Positions 8,571 to 18,307 are shown, counted from the first letter of the stretch. The stretch is DNA of 64,000 nucleotides from Glycomyces buryatensis (GCF_004912275.1 NZ_STGY01000009.1:22778-86777), one strand, 5' to 3'. Notes: generated from the letters alone by a model not told the origin. Program-made: numbers and translations.

Positions 8571-9308
8571 GTGGACGAAATCGCAGATCAGACGCTTACT
8601 GATGATGACGAGCACGTGACGCTCCGGCTCGCGGACGACGGCGGAGTCACCATCGAAGTGGCCCCGACGGGGTTCCGCCTGTCGCCCAAGGAACTCGCGC
8701 GTCTCATCGTTGAAACCGCCGACCATTTGCCGAATCCCACTGCCGAGGGCCGCGATGCCATCGCGTCGGCCGCCGACTCCATCGCCGATTTCCAGCAGAC
8801 CCTGGCGTCGGGCGGATTCGAGGCCTTCAATGCCGCGATGCGACGCCGCCTCGGCATCGCCGAACCCGACACTCCGCCGATCCGGTCCGGCGAGCACGAC
8901 AAGGCCTTGGCCGCCATGCTCGGATCGACCGTCGACAGCATGCGGCAGAGCCAGTCCGCGACGCCCGAACCCGACCAGGTCCTCGAAGCCGTCGCCTGGT
9001 CGGACGAAGGCGACCTGGGGATCGTCACCTCCTCCGAGCGCGTCATCGCGAACCTCCAGATCGACGCCGCGGCACGCCAGCGCGGCGTCGAAGGACTCGG
9101 GCAGGCACTGACTTCCCTGCTGAAGCAGGCCCGCTCGGACCTGCGGAAGCAATCCGACGAGAGCCTCAGGGCCGACCTGCCCGAAGGCGTCGCCGAGACC
9201 ATGGACCAGGCTCCCGCCGAAGGCGAGCGCGCCGGCCGTCTCGGCCAGTCGATGCTCGACGACATCGTCCAGAAGACCGAATCCCTCAAACGAAAGGCAG
9301 GCCACTAA
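8571..9308 (+). CDS. YbaB/EbfC-like protein with two repeats (T7SS-associated)
   Basis: GTG 8571 after GAAGGTGG; 245 residues. Residues 13-48 (VTLRLADDGGVTIEVAPTGF, then LSPKELARLIVETA) and residues about 142-190 (AWSDEGDLGIVTSSERVIAN, then LQIDAA and LGQALTSLLKQARSDLRKQ) both follow the YbaB/EbfC pattern of a strand pair and long helices. Two-copy YbaB-like proteins are common in actinobacterial ESX/T7SS gene sets; canonical YbaB binds DNA as a dimer, but the role of these variants is unclear. The stop TAA overlaps the next ATG (TAATG), so the three genes 8571-10531 are probably one operon. Confidence 0.7.
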   Translation: MDEIADQTLTDDDEHVTLRLADDGGVTIEVAPTGFRLSPKELARLIVETADHLPNPTAEGRDAIASAADSIADFQQTLASGGFEAFNAAMRRRLGIAEPDTPPIRSGEHDKALAAMLGSTVDSMRQSQSATPEPDQVLEAVAWSDEGDLGIVTSSERVIANLQIDAAARQRGVEGLGQALTSLLKQARSDLRKQSDESLRADLPEGVAETMDQAPAEGERAGRLGQSMLDDIVQKTESLKRKAGH

Positions 9309-9616
9309 TGGGTCAGATCGTGTGCGACACCGAGTTCGTGGAGCAACTCGGCCCCGACATAGAGAGAGAGGTCGCCCCGATCCTCGAAGAGGCCAGCGAC
9401 ATGCTGCCCGAACTGCGCTCCCTCGACCGGGGCCTCTACACCGCCGTCACCCTCCCGATGGCCGCCTCCTACACGATGGCGGTGACGACGGTGACCGAGT
9501 CCATGGCCGGCGCCGCCGAGTGCTTCAAGGAGATGAACGACGCCATCGCGGGCTGCGCGGCCGACTACCGGGACATCGACGGCACGGTCGCCAGTGCCCT
9601 CGGCGGGGAGGGGTAG
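9308..9616 (+). CDS. Small EspC/WXG100-like T7SS protein
   Basis: 102 residues, mostly helical, with no signal peptide (MGQIVCDTEFVEQLGPDIE, then helices separated by LPMAASYT). It ends in 'CAADYRDIDGTVASALGGEG', where D-Y-x-x-x-D resembles the C-terminal YxxxD/E export signal of T7SS substrates. The start overlaps the previous stop, and the next gene, which has a WXG-like turn, follows by 6 nt. It probably acts as a partner or chaperone-like subunit of the downstream protein. The T7SS assignment rests on size, helix content, the tail motif and neighbours. Confidence 0.65.
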   Translation: MGQIVCDTEFVEQLGPDIEREVAPILEEASDMLPELRSLDRGLYTAVTLPMAASYTMAVTTVTESMAGAAECFKEMNDAIAGCAADYRDIDGTVASALGGEG

Positions 9617-9622
9617 ACCGCA

Positions 9623-10531
9623 ATGTCCATGGGACAAGACATCTTCGACTCCGGCGACGCCATGTCGCCGTACTACGACGGCATCATCTCCAGCTGCGCC
9701 GTCGCCATCATGCCGCCCGCCATCGCCTTCGGGCTCTCGGTGCAGGCGCTGGCCACCAGCATCTACCTGAACCAGTGCAATCCCGGAGACATGTTCAAGG
9801 CCGCGGGGGCCTGGATCGTCCTCTCCGAGAAGAACACCGAGGCCGCCGAGGCGCTGGCCGCGCAGACCGAGCGGGTCACCGACGAGAACTGGAAGGGCAG
9901 CGACGCCGAGGCGTTCAAGGGAAACTCCGACAACGTCCAGTCGCAGCTCAAGGAGCTCGCGATCGCCGCGTTCCTGATCGCCGCGCAGCTCATCGCGCTC
10001 GGCATCGCGCTGACGGTGTACTGGGCGTTCCTGCTGGCCGTCACCCTGGTCATGGACGCCTTCCTGGTCGCGTACATCGCGGCCTACGCCGGGGTCATCA
10101 CCGCCGTGGGCGCCGAGGCGATCCGCGCGAGTTGCCTGGTCGTCGCCACGTCACTGGTGGCGACCGTCAAGAGCTTCGAGGCGGTCATGTTCTCGATCTC
10201 GAGCGGGTGCGCCGCCCTGACCGCGCTGATCTCGGTCATCACCTTCGCCTACCAGGACTCGAAGGGCAACCCGGTCACCATCGAGGAGATCGCCAAGGGG
10301 AGCCTGACGAACCAGCTGCTCGGCCTCGGTACCTTCGCCGAGCGCGCGCTCCTCATGACGCCCGGCGGGCGTCATGCCACGACCGGAGCCGCGGAGGGGT
10401 TCAAGCACGGCGTCAATTCCCAGGGCGGCTTCGGCATCGTCGACTCGCTCGCCTCGGAGTACTACGACGGGAACGAGGACATCCCGGAGGACTACCGCGA
10501 TCCCACCGACGAGGAGCTCAGCTGGACGTGA
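9623..10531 (+). CDS. Large WXG100-domain protein with hydrophobic helices, probable T7SS effector
   Basis: 302 residues; ATG 9623 behind GGGGAGGGG. Residues about 50-115 form an ESX-like helical hairpin with the turn 'ENWKGSDAEAFKGN' (W-K-G in the WXG position). Three long hydrophobic stretches follow at about 116-180 (AFLIAAQLIALGIALTVYWA, LAVTLVMDAFLVAYIAAYAG) and 195-225. The C-terminal 70 residues are polar and acidic (EYYDGNEDIPEDYRDPTDEE) and match no toxin family I recognise. This is the architecture of WXG100 fusion proteins exported by type VII systems. The 3' end overlaps the convergent gene 10518-10886 by 14 nt. Confidence 0.65.
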   Translation: MSMGQDIFDSGDAMSPYYDGIISSCAVAIMPPAIAFGLSVQALATSIYLNQCNPGDMFKAAGAWIVLSEKNTEAAEALAAQTERVTDENWKGSDAEAFKGNSDNVQSQLKELAIAAFLIAAQLIALGIALTVYWAFLLAVTLVMDAFLVAYIAAYAGVITAVGAEAIRASCLVVATSLVATVKSFEAVMFSISSGCAALTALISVITFAYQDSKGNPVTIEEIAKGSLTNQLLGLGTFAERALLMTPGGRHATTGAAEGFKHGVNSQGGFGIVDSLASEYYDGNEDIPEDYRDPTDEELSWT

Positions 10532-10886
10532 CCGGCCTTGGCCTGGAGCGGATCATGACCGCCCAGACCGCCGCCGCGCCGGCGCCGAGCGGCAGCGTCC
10601 ACCACAGGTAGGCGCTGAACGCGTAGGGCCAGTTCCATGCGGCGAACGCGGCCTGGAGCGGGAACCACCCGGCGACCGCTACCGCGGCTCCGATCGCGGC
10701 CGCCGTGGTGGCGGCCTTGACGGAGCGCCGCACTCGGACCGCCAGGCCCTCGTCCCGCTTCGCCCGGCGCAGGTTGCTCCGCAGCGCGAGCGCGGTGACG
10801 ACCAGGAACAGCAGGTAGAGGCCGGAGGCTGCCCAGAACAGGGTGCGCGGCACGCCCGCTGGGTCCTCGAAGATTCCCGGCAGCAT
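10518..10886 (-). CDS. Small membrane protein, three helices
   Basis: 122 residues, ATG at 10886 behind AAGGA. Three hydrophobic stretches are visible: about residues 15-36 (LFWAASGLYLLFLVVTALAL), 56-80 (TTAAAIGAAVAVAGWFPLQA) and 88-112 (SAYLWWTLPLGAGAAAVWAV). A basic loop (RSNLRRAKRDEG) lies between the first two. No family recognised. It converges on the T7SS-like protein gene, sharing 14 nt at the 3' ends. Confidence 0.6.
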   Translation of the reverse strand: MLPGIFEDPAGVPRTLFWAASGLYLLFLVVTALALRSNLRRAKRDEGLAVRVRRSVKAATTAAAIGAAVAVAGWFPLQAAFAAWNWPYAFSAYLWWTLPLGAGAAAVWAVMIRSRPRPVTSS

Positions 10887-11094
10887 CGCGATCCTTCCTC
10901 GGGTCCATGGTCTGAACCCGGCCCCAGGCTATACGTCGGAGCCGGGCCGCGAGCAGTCCCGGTTGCCCCCCTTGGGCACTGACGAACCGAATGCCCGATC
11001 GGGGTGACGCCATGCGCGCGGGCATCGAAGGTTCGGCGCTTCCCGGGTGCAAGCCTTACGCTATGGGCGAATCCCAACGGCTCGCCGGAGCAAA

Positions 11095-11115
11095 GTTGAG
11101 TCGGGTAGACTCAGG
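11095..11115 (+). promoter_or_regulatory. HAIR-type HspR operator upstream of clpB
   Basis: GTTGAGT-N7-ACTCAGG matches the actinobacterial HAIR consensus CTTGAGT-N7-ACTCAAG at 12 of 14 positions. It lies 34 nt before the clpB start. In Streptomyces and mycobacteria HspR represses dnaK and clpB from this site and releases it on heat shock. Confidence 0.8.
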
Positions 11116-11148
11116 CTTCGCGACCGTGCAAGGAAGGCAGACAGACCC

Positions 11149-13749
11149 GTGGACGTCAACCGCTTGACCACTAAGAGCCGCGAAGTCATCTCCCAGGCGG
11201 CCAGGACCGCCGCCGCAGGCGGCAACCCGTCAGTCGAGCCCTGGCATCTGCTGGACGCGCTCCTCACCGTCGACGGCTCCACCGCGCCCGGCCTGCTCCA
11301 GCTCGTCGGAGTCACGCCCGGAACCGTGTCGACCGAGACCGAGCGGCGGATCGACGAGCTGCCGTCCGCCTCCGGGGCCTCCGTCACCGAACCCTCGATG
11401 GGCCGAGAATCGCTGCGCGCCATCAACGTCGCCGACCAGATCGCCACCGAATACGGCGACGAGTACGTCTCCACCGAGCACCTCATCACCGGACTCGTCC
11501 AGGCCGGCGGCGAGGCCGGCACCTACCTGTCCGAACAGGGCGCCACCGAGAAGAAGCTCATCAGCGCCTTCCCCACCCTGCGCGGCGGCGACCGCAAGAT
11601 CTCCTCGGCCGACCCCGAAGAGGGCTACAAGGCACTGGAGAAATACGGCGTCGACCTCACCGAGACCGCCCGCTCCGGCAAGGTCGACCCCGTCATCGGC
11701 CGCGACACCGAGATCCGCCGCGTCATTCAGGTTCTGTCCCGCCGCACCAAGAACAACCCCGTCCTCATCGGCGAACCCGGCGTCGGCAAGACCGCCATTG
11801 TGGAGGGACTTGCGCAGCGCATCGTCGCCGGCGACGTCCCCGAATCGCTGCGCGACCGCCGCGTCATGCTCCTCGACCTCGCCAGCATGATCGCCGGAGC
11901 CCAGTACCGCGGCCAGTTCGAGGAGCGTTTCAAGGCCGTCCTGGAGGAGATCAAGTCCTCCGACGGCGAGATCATCCCGTTCATCGACGAACTGCACACC
12001 ATGGTCGGCGCCGGCAAGAGCGAAGGCTCGCTCGACGCCTCCAACATGCTCAAACCCGCTCTCGCGCGCGGTGAACTTCACATGATCGGCGCGACCACCC
12101 TCAACGAGTACCGCGAGCACATCGAGAAGGACGCCGCGCTGGCCCGCCGCTTCCAGCAGGTCTACGTCGGCGAGCCATCCATCGAGGACTCCGTCGCGAT
12201 CCTGCGCGGACTCAAGGAGCGCTACGAGGTCCACCACGGCGTCCGAATCACCGATGGCGCGCTCGTCGCGGCCGCGCAGCTGTCGGCCCGGTACATTCCC
12301 GAACGGCGCCTTCCCGACAAGGCCATCGACCTGGTCGACGAGGCGACCAGCCGGTTGCGCATGGAGATCGACTCGCGCCCCGAGGAGGTCGACCAGGTCG
12401 AGCGCGCGGTGCGCCGCTTGGAGATCGAGGAGACCGCGCTCCAGAACGAGACCGGCGACCCAGCCTCCGCCGAACGCCTCGCGGCCCTCCAACGCGAACT
12501 CGCCGACGACCGCGAGAAACTCGCATCACTTTCCCGCCAATGGGAGTCCGAGAAGAACCGCATCGGGAAGGTCTCCGACCTCAAAGAGGAACTGGACGAC
12601 CTGCGCACCCAGGCCGAACGCGCCGAACGCGAATACGACCTCGAAAAGGCCGCGCAGCTGCGCTACGGCCGCATCCCCGAGCTGGAGCAGCAGCTCACGA
12701 CGGCCGAAGCCCAGCTGGCCGACATCGAGCCCGCGAGCGCCATGCTCAAGGAGGCGATCGACGCCGACGAGATCGCGGACGTGGTCGCGGCATGGACCGG
12801 CATTCCGGCCGGACGCCTCCAGGAGTCCGAGACGCAGAAGCTCCTCAACGCCGAGCAGCTGCTCCGGAAGCGAGTGGTCGGACAGGACGAGGCGGTCACG
12901 GTCGTGGCGGACGCGCTGCGCCGCGCCCGCGCGGGACTGTCCGACCCCAACCGCCCCACCGGCTCGTTCATCTTCGCGGGCCCCACGGGCGTCGGCAAGA
13001 CCGAACTCGCAAAGGCCTTGGCGGAGTTCATGTTCGACGATGAGCGAGCGATGGTCCGGATCGACATGGGGGAGTACACCGAGCATCACTCGGTGGCACG
13101 CCTCTTCGGCGCGCCGCCCGGGTACGTTGGCTACGAGGAAGGCGGCCAGCTCACCGAACCGGTCAGGCGCCGCCCCTACTCCGTGGTGCTCCTCGACGAG
13201 GTCGAGAAGGCCCACCCGCAGGTCTTCGACTCGCTGCTGCAGGTGCTCGACGACGGACGGCTGACCGACGGCCAGGGCCGGACGGTCGACTTCCGCAACG
13301 TCATCCTGATCATGACCTCGAACCTCGGCGCGCAGGCCCTGATCAACCCGACCCTCAGCCAGGAGTCCAAGCGGGCCGAGGTCATGGGCGCGATTCGCGG
13401 TCACTTCAAGCCCGAGTTCCTGAACCGGCTCGACGACATCGTCACCTTCCGCTCCTTGGAACTGGACGATCTGAAATCGATCGTGGAGGTGCAGCTGGGC
13501 CTTCTGGAACGGCGCATGGAGCACCGCCGGCTCAGGTTGGACCCGAGCGCCGAGGCGAAGTCCTGGCTGGCCGAACGCGGATTCGACCCCGCCTTCGGCG
13601 CCCGGCACCTGCGGAGGCTCATCCAGACCTCGATCTCCGATCCGCTGGCGCGAGATCTGCTGGAAGGCAAGATCATCGACGGCGACACCGTCCACGTCGG
13701 AGTCACCGACGGCGACCGTGGCGACAAGCTCAGCGTCACCCGCGGCTGA
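11149..13749 (+). CDS. clpB: ATP-dependent chaperone ClpB
   Basis: 866 residues from GTG 11149 ([17 protein letters not shown]), 10 nt after AAGGAAGG; the frame extends upstream but without a better start. ClpB is a hexameric AAA+ disaggregase that works with DnaK. Visible parts: the N-terminal double Clp repeat (1-150); NBD1 with Walker A GEPGVGKT near 208-215 and FIDELHTM near 277; the middle coiled-coil M domain (about 395-525); NBD2 with Walker A GPTGVGKT near 610; and LLDEVEKAH near 680. Length and order are standard. The HAIR operator just upstream predicts HspR control. Confidence 0.97.
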   Translation: MDVNRLTTKSREVISQAARTAAAGGNPSVEPWHLLDALLTVDGSTAPGLLQLVGVTPGTVSTETERRIDELPSASGASVTEPSMGRESLRAINVADQIATEYGDEYVSTEHLITGLVQAGGEAGTYLSEQGATEKKLISAFPTLRGGDRKISSADPEEGYKALEKYGVDLTETARSGKVDPVIGRDTEIRRVIQVLSRRTKNNPVLIGEPGVGKTAIVEGLAQRIVAGDVPESLRDRRVMLLDLASMIAGAQYRGQFEERFKAVLEEIKSSDGEIIPFIDELHTMVGAGKSEGSLDASNMLKPALARGELHMIGATTLNEYREHIEKDAALARRFQQVYVGEPSIEDSVAILRGLKERYEVHHGVRITDGALVAAAQLSARYIPERRLPDKAIDLVDEATSRLRMEIDSRPEEVDQVERAVRRLEIEETALQNETGDPASAERLAALQRELADDREKLASLSRQWESEKNRIGKVSDLKEELDDLRTQAERAEREYDLEKAAQLRYGRIPELEQQLTTAEAQLADIEPASAMLKEAIDADEIADVVAAWTGIPAGRLQESETQKLLNAEQLLRKRVVGQDEAVTVVADALRRARAGLSDPNRPTGSFIFAGPTGVGKTELAKALAEFMFDDERAMVRIDMGEYTEHHSVARLFGAPPGYVGYEEGGQLTEPVRRRPYSVVLLDEVEKAHPQVFDSLLQVLDDGRLTDGQGRTVDFRNVILIMTSNLGAQALINPTLSQESKRAEVMGAIRGHFKPEFLNRLDDIVTFRSLELDDLKSIVEVQLGLLERRMEHRRLRLDPSAEAKSWLAERGFDPAFGARHLRRLIQTSISDPLARDLLEGKIIDGDTVHVGVTDGDRGDKLSVTRG

Positions 13750-13792
13750 ACGCGACCGGTCCGAGGGAGAAGCCCACCACCATCGGAGCGCG

Positions 13793-14362
13793 ATCGCACC
13801 GATCGCCGAGCGCCCGCACGTGATCGCCCACGACTACGGCGGCGCGGTCTCGCTGCGGGCGCACCTGCTGCACGGAGCGTCCTACGCCTCGCTGGCGCTG
13901 GTAGACGTGGTCGCGCTGGCGCCGTGGGGATCCGAGTTCTTCCGTCTGGTCGCCGAGAACGCCGACGTGTTCACCCGGCTGCCGGCGCATATCCACGAGG
14001 CCGCGGTCCGGGCCTACGTCGGCAGCGCCTCCCACCGGGGCCTGACCCCGGCCCAGGAGGACATGCTGGTCACGCCATGGCTGAGCCCGGAAGGGCAGGC
14101 GGCCTTCTACCGCCAGATCGCCCAGGCCGACCAGCGGTTCACGGACGAGGTCGAGCCGCGCTACGGCGAGCTCGATCTGCCGGTCGCGGTGCTGTGGGGC
14201 GAGGACGACACCTGGATTCCCGTCGACCGGGCGCACCGCCTGGCCGCGGCGATCCCGGGGGCGAGCCTCCGCCTGATCCCGGACGCGGGCCACCTAATCC
14301 AACTCGACGCACCGGTCGAACTCGCGACGGCCCTGCACACCTGGTTGACCTCGGTCCACTAG
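13793..14362 (+). pseudogene. N-terminally truncated alpha/beta hydrolase
   Basis: Recognisable sequence starts near 13793 with 'PHVIAHDYGGAVSLRAHLL', the nucleophile-elbow region (H-D-Y-G-G, Asp nucleophile as in haloalkane dehalogenases and epoxide hydrolases). It continues through a cap region to 'VLWGEDDTWIP' (acid residue) and 'LIPDAGHLIQLDAP' (catalytic His). The first 80-100 residues, with strands 1-4 and the HG oxyanion motif, are missing; upstream the frame runs only into the end of clpB. No start with a ribosome site is visible. This is most likely a 5'-deleted remnant. Confidence 0.7.
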
Positions 14363-14365
14363 AAA

Positions 14366-14506
14366 CGTCACACCCGAAGGGCACTGTTGAAGCCGGGGGA
14401 CGCACCTGACGCAAGCCATCCTCGCGAAAATCACCGGGGCGTCGTACCCGCCGGGCACCGTTGAAACCGGGGGACGCGATGCACGTGAGCAACACTCACC
14501 CTCGCG
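14366..14506. repeat. Tandem duplication, two degenerate 74-nt copies
   Basis: The cores at 14366-14403 and 14440-14477 are alike at about 32 of 38 positions (both contain ACCCG...GGGCAC-GTTGAA-CCGGGGGACGC), and both copies end with atcCTCGCG/ccCTCGCG. It lies between a hydrolase remnant and a transporter gene. I see no protein or RNA function. Confidence 0.6.
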
Positions 14507-14605
14507 CCCAAGGCATCCCACGATCACCACCAAACCATCCTTCCGATATTTGAGAACCACTCACCTCATCGTGGGACGGCCGATCCGGTCCCATAGGCTG
14601 CGCTC

Positions 14606-15565
14606 GTGGAACAAGTGCGTAAAGTCGCCGATTTCGTCGGACGCTGGCTCGCGGTCTTCGTGCTCGCGGGCGCCGCGATCGGCCTGCTCGCCCCGTCGCA
14701 GGCCGCCTCGCTCGCCCCGGCCATCACGCCCGCCCTCGGCATCATCATGTTCGGTATGGGCCTGACCCTGCGCCCCGTCGACTTCGCGGTGGTCGCGCGC
14801 CACCCCCTCGCCGTCGTCGTCGGCGTCATCGCCCAATTCCTGCTCATGCCCCTCCTCGGCTGGGGCATCGGCCAAGTCTTCGGCCTCACCGGCGTCCTCC
14901 TGGCCGGCATGGTCCTGGTCGGATCCGCCCCCGGAGGCACAGCCTCCAACGTGGTCGTCTACCTCGCCAAAGGCGATGTGGCCCTTTCGGTCGCGATGAC
15001 CTCGGTGTCGACGCTGCTGGCGCCGCTGCTCACCCCGCTGCTGGTGCTGTGGCTGGCCGGCTCCGAACTCCCCGTCGACACCGCCGGACTCATGACCTCG
15101 ATCGCCCAGGTCGTGCTCATCCCGGTCCTGCTCGGCCTCGTCGTGCGCCGCTTCCTCTCCAAACTGGTCGAGCGCATCCTGCCGATCCTCCCGCTGGTGT
15201 CCGTCGCGGGCATCCTGCTGGTGGTCACCGCCGTCGTCGGCGGCAGCAAGGACACGATCCTGACCAGCGGCCTCCTCCTCTTCCTCGCCGTCATCCTCCA
15301 CAACGGCCTCGGCCTCCTCCTCGGCTACGCCGCCGCCCGCCTGATCGGCATCGACGAATCCGGCCGCCGCGCCATCAGCATCGAGGTCGGCATGCAGAAC
15401 TCCGGCCTGGCCGCCGCGCTGGCGACCACCCACTTCTCCCCGGCCGCCGCCCTCCCTGCCGCGATCTTCTCGATCTGGCACAACGTCTCCGGTGCCCTGG
15501 TGGCGACCTTCTGGTCCCGCCGCCCGGTCAAGGAGACCGAGCCTTCGGGAGGCGAGCCCGAGTGA
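14606..15565 (+). CDS. Bile acid:sodium symporter (BASS) family transporter
   Basis: 319 residues, GTG start at 14606 with only a weak upstream AGG. About nine hydrophobic segments are visible. The hallmarks are 'GIIMFGMGLTL' after the second helix, 'LVGSAPGGTASNVVVYLAKG' (the discontinuous-helix region that binds sodium in BASS proteins) and 'EVGMQNSGLAAALA' near the C-terminus. BASS members import organic anions such as bile acids, pantoate or keto-acids with sodium; the substrate cannot be read from the sequence. It appears monocistronic. Confidence 0.88.
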   Translation: MEQVRKVADFVGRWLAVFVLAGAAIGLLAPSQAASLAPAITPALGIIMFGMGLTLRPVDFAVVARHPLAVVVGVIAQFLLMPLLGWGIGQVFGLTGVLLAGMVLVGSAPGGTASNVVVYLAKGDVALSVAMTSVSTLLAPLLTPLLVLWLAGSELPVDTAGLMTSIAQVVLIPVLLGLVVRRFLSKLVERILPILPLVSVAGILLVVTAVVGGSKDTILTSGLLLFLAVILHNGLGLLLGYAAARLIGIDESGRRAISIEVGMQNSGLAAALATTHFSPAAALPAAIFSIWHNVSGALVATFWSRRPVKETEPSGGEPE

Positions 15566-15641
15566 CGCTTCGCTGACTGGTCATTACTGTTCGGTTACGC
15601 TGAGGCTCCCTCATTTCTTCGAGCGGCTGAGAGCGCCTGCG

Positions 15642-16709
15642 ATGAACGACCCCTCCTCGAACGACTCCTCCTCTGACCAATCAGGGCAGACCGAGTACGA
15701 CCCCTATATCACCCAACAGGAACCATCGGGGACGGAGCAGGCTCCTCAGCTTTCGGGCACGCCCCCGACGTATCCGCCGTTCCCGCCTCAGGGGCCCGGA
15801 TTTCCGACTCCGCCGACCGGAACTGCGAACGGTCTGGGTACGGCGGCGCTGGTCTTGGGCATATCGGGTGCGGTCGTGGGATGGGTCCCCGTCCTCGGAT
15901 GCCTCGGGTGGGTGGCTTGCATTCTGGCCATAGTGTTCGGGGTCATCGGCATCACAAGGGCCAACAGCGGACGGGCCACGAACAATCGAGCGGCAATGGC
16001 CGGTCTGGGCCTCGGCATCGCGGGCCTGGTCCTCGGGGTGATCGCGGCCGCGACATTGGAGCTAGAGGTGGCGTCAATAGAGGGGGAGGACCCGCGGACC
16101 GAAACCACGCTGGCCGAGACCGGGCCTGAGAACTCCGAAGAGGACGCGGACGACACCGCAGAAGCGGACGGTGCCGAGTCGGCGGACGAATCCGCCGGTG
16201 TCGGCGACGGCATCTGGGAGGTCGGATCCGAGGTCGAGCCGGGAACCTATGTCACGACGGTGCCCGACACCGGTGTGGTCAACAGCTGCTATGTAGCGCG
16301 GCTCTCCGGCTTCAGCGGCGAATTCGATGAGCTCATCGCCAACGACAACCTTTCGGAAGGCGCACGCGGTCGGGTCACCATTTCCGAGAACGATGCCGGA
16401 GTGGAATTTACGGGCGGATGCGAGTGGGAGGCCGCCTCCGAGAGTAATGCCGTCGAACTCGGCGACAGTGCGGGCGATGGCGTCTGGGAGGTCGGATCCG
16501 AGATCCAGCCCGGAACCTATGTGACTCAGGCCGAGGGCGAAGGCGCAGTGGACTCCTGCTACGTGGCGCGACTCTCGGGTTTCAGCATGGATATCGATGA
16601 GATCATCGCCAACAACAATATCGACGCTGGTGCCCAGGGCCGGATCACCATCGAGGACTCGGACGCCGGCGTCAAGTTCTCCGGCGGCTGCACCTGGAGC
16701 AGGGACTAG
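15642..16709 (+). CDS. DUF4190-like membrane protein with two extracellular repeats
   Basis: 355 residues from ATG 15642. Residues 1-65 are a Pro/Ser-rich cytoplasmic tail. Two hydrophobic helices follow (TAALVLGISGAVVGWVPVLG and GLGLGIAGLVLGVIAAATL) around 'IGITRANSGRATNNRAAMAG', the DUF4190 pattern. An acidic linker leads to two near-identical repeats of about 74 residues, at bases 16207-16430 and 16477-16700: each starts DG[IV]WEVGSE, contains SCYVARLSGFS and ends GGC-W. Two Cys per repeat suggest a disulfide-stabilised exported domain. Function unknown. Confidence 0.8.
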   Translation: MNDPSSNDSSSDQSGQTEYDPYITQQEPSGTEQAPQLSGTPPTYPPFPPQGPGFPTPPTGTANGLGTAALVLGISGAVVGWVPVLGCLGWVACILAIVFGVIGITRANSGRATNNRAAMAGLGLGIAGLVLGVIAAATLELEVASIEGEDPRTETTLAETGPENSEEDADDTAEADGAESADESAGVGDGIWEVGSEVEPGTYVTTVPDTGVVNSCYVARLSGFSGEFDELIANDNLSEGARGRVTISENDAGVEFTGGCEWEAASESNAVELGDSAGDGVWEVGSEIQPGTYVTQAEGEGAVDSCYVARLSGFSMDIDEIIANNNIDAGAQGRITIEDSDAGVKFSGGCTWSRD

Positions 16710-16785
16710 CGCTACCACAATTGGGTACCTCGAACCGCTCCTACAACCCCTCATCGGTGCAACGCTGACCGCCACCGGCGAACAC

Positions 16786-17793
16786 TCAGTGGGCTGCGTC
16801 GAGCGTCTCCTCCAATCGGTAGTGGTGCAACGGGCCCGGTGAGAGGAAGCGTTCGACGGCGCGAATCCTGTCGCCGGAGAGGGTGAGGACGACCAGTCCC
16901 GCCGAATGCGCGGGAGTCCGATTGTTCTCGGCCAGGTAGTACCCGAACGCGGGCTGGCCGTTCGCCCTGGTGGGAACCAGGCGCACGACGTGTCCGCCGC
17001 GCCAGGCGGCGCCGGCGTGCAGGAACTCCACGATGGCCTCCAGGCCGCGGTAGGTCTCTGGCGTGGGAGGCATGGACAGCCACGCGTCGTCGGTCAGCAG
17101 CTCGACGACGCCGTCGATGTCGCCGGCGCAGAACGCGGCCGCGAACCGGCGACTCAGGTCCCGATCGATGTCGGAGCCCGGCGGCGGAGGCGCTTCGCCT
17201 GCCCGGTGCTTGTCGAGTGAGGCGCGGGCGCGCTGCAGGACGCCCTTGAGCGCGGTCTCGCCGGTGCCGATCATGTCGGCCACCTCGGCGGACGGGAAGC
17301 CCAGCACGTCGCGCAGGACGAGGGCGGCGGCCTGCCGGGGCGGCAGCATCTGGAGGCCGGTGATGAATGCGAGCTCCACCGCCTCCCTGCCGACGTACCT
17401 CGCCTCGGGGCCAGGGGCGCCGTCCGCGATCCGCTGCAGCAGTGTGTCCGGGTAGGGCTGCAACCAGGTCACCTCATTGCGGCCGTTCGCCTCCGGCACG
17501 CGGTACGGCGCCGGCGACGCAACGGGTGCGCGCCGGGCGGCGTCGCGCTTGGCGTTCAGGCAGCGATTGGTCGCGATGCGGTACAGCCAGGTCCGCATCG
17601 AGGCGCGGCCTTCGAAACCGGCGATGCCCTTCCAGGCGGCGGCCATCGTCTCCTGCACCAGGTCTTCGGCGTCGTCAAGCGACCCGAGGATCCGGTAGCA
17701 GTGCAGTCGCAGTTCGCTCCGATGCGGTTCGGTGAGCTCGCGAAAGGCCGGTTCGTCTCCGGCCCGGGCGCGATCGAGCGCGGTCTCGGTCAT
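16786..17793 (-). CDS. ECF sigma factor with C-terminal SnoaL-like domain (TIGR02960 type)
   Basis: 335 residues starting at MTETALDRARAG (ATG 17793); longer frames upstream are not needed. Region 2 is visible (FRELTEPHRSELRLHCYRIL, DAEDLVQETM, TWLYRIATNRCLN), as is region 4 (MLPPRQAAALVLRDVLGF, EVADMIGTGETALKGVLQRA). A C-terminal NTF2/SnoaL-like domain follows from about residue 215 (FAAAFCAGDIDGVVELLTDD, AWLSMPP). Sigma factors with this tail form a known family in which the tail regulates activity in place of a separate anti-sigma factor. It is divergent from an NTF2-like gene 118 nt away that it probably controls. Confidence 0.9.
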   Translation of the reverse strand: MTETALDRARAGDEPAFRELTEPHRSELRLHCYRILGSLDDAEDLVQETMAAAWKGIAGFEGRASMRTWLYRIATNRCLNAKRDAARRAPVASPAPYRVPEANGRNEVTWLQPYPDTLLQRIADGAPGPEARYVGREAVELAFITGLQMLPPRQAAALVLRDVLGFPSAEVADMIGTGETALKGVLQRARASLDKHRAGEAPPPPGSDIDRDLSRRFAAAFCAGDIDGVVELLTDDAWLSMPPTPETYRGLEAIVEFLHAGAAWRGGHVVRLVPTRANGQPAFGYYLAENNRTPAHSAGLVVLTLSGDRIRAVERFLSPGPLHHYRLEETLDAAH

Positions 17794-17911
17794 GCTTCCA
17801 GGCTGGCACACCCCACCGACAATCCGCGCAGATCGCGAAGCCCCGACCGTTCCGTTCGCCGCGGCGCCGGTGTCTATACCCATGAACCGCAACGAAGCAA
17901 AGGACTCACAC

Positions 17912-18286
17912 ATGACCGCGACAAGCACGGCACTGGACACCGCCCTCGCCTACCACAAGGAGTGGACCGAGGGCGACTTCGACAAGGCCATGACCTATCT
18001 CGCCGACGACGTCGTCTGCGAGACCCCGCTCGGACGATTCGAGGGCGTCCAGGCGTTCCGCGCCTTCCTCGAACCGTTCGCGCAGCGCCTCATCGGCTCC
18101 ACGCTGCTCGCCGGATTCGGCGACGACGAAACCGCGCTGATCATGTACGTCACGAAGACGCCGCTGGTCCCCAACGGCCCGGCCGCGGAGTACATGTCCA
18201 TCCAGGACAGAAAGATCACGCACGCGCGCTTGGTATTCGATCAGCTCCCCGGAGTAGAGGCGAGAAAGGCCGCCGGAATCGAATAA
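17912..18286 (+). CDS. SnoaL/NTF2-like small protein
   Basis: 124 residues from ATG 17912, 7 nt after AAAGGA; an earlier ATG at 17882 lacks a ribosome site. The pattern 'LAYHKEWTEGDFDKAMTYLA', 'VCETPLGRFEGVQAFRAFL', 'YMSIQDRKITHARLVFDQ' is the SnoaL/DUF4440 cone fold. Such proteins are often next to, and regulated by, sigma factors that carry the same fold. The substrate is unknown. Confidence 0.8.
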   Translation: MTATSTALDTALAYHKEWTEGDFDKAMTYLADDVVCETPLGRFEGVQAFRAFLEPFAQRLIGSTLLAGFGDDETALIMYVTKTPLVPNGPAAEYMSIQDRKITHARLVFDQLPGVEARKAAGIE

Positions 18287-18307
18287 CGGCCACCGATCAT
18301 CGGCCCC

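Noticed and set aside
14516..14576. 9-bp inverted repeat TCCCACGAT/ATCGTGGGA upstream of the BASS transporter
   Set aside because: The arms are 43 nt apart with no supporting regulator nearby; chance cannot be excluded.
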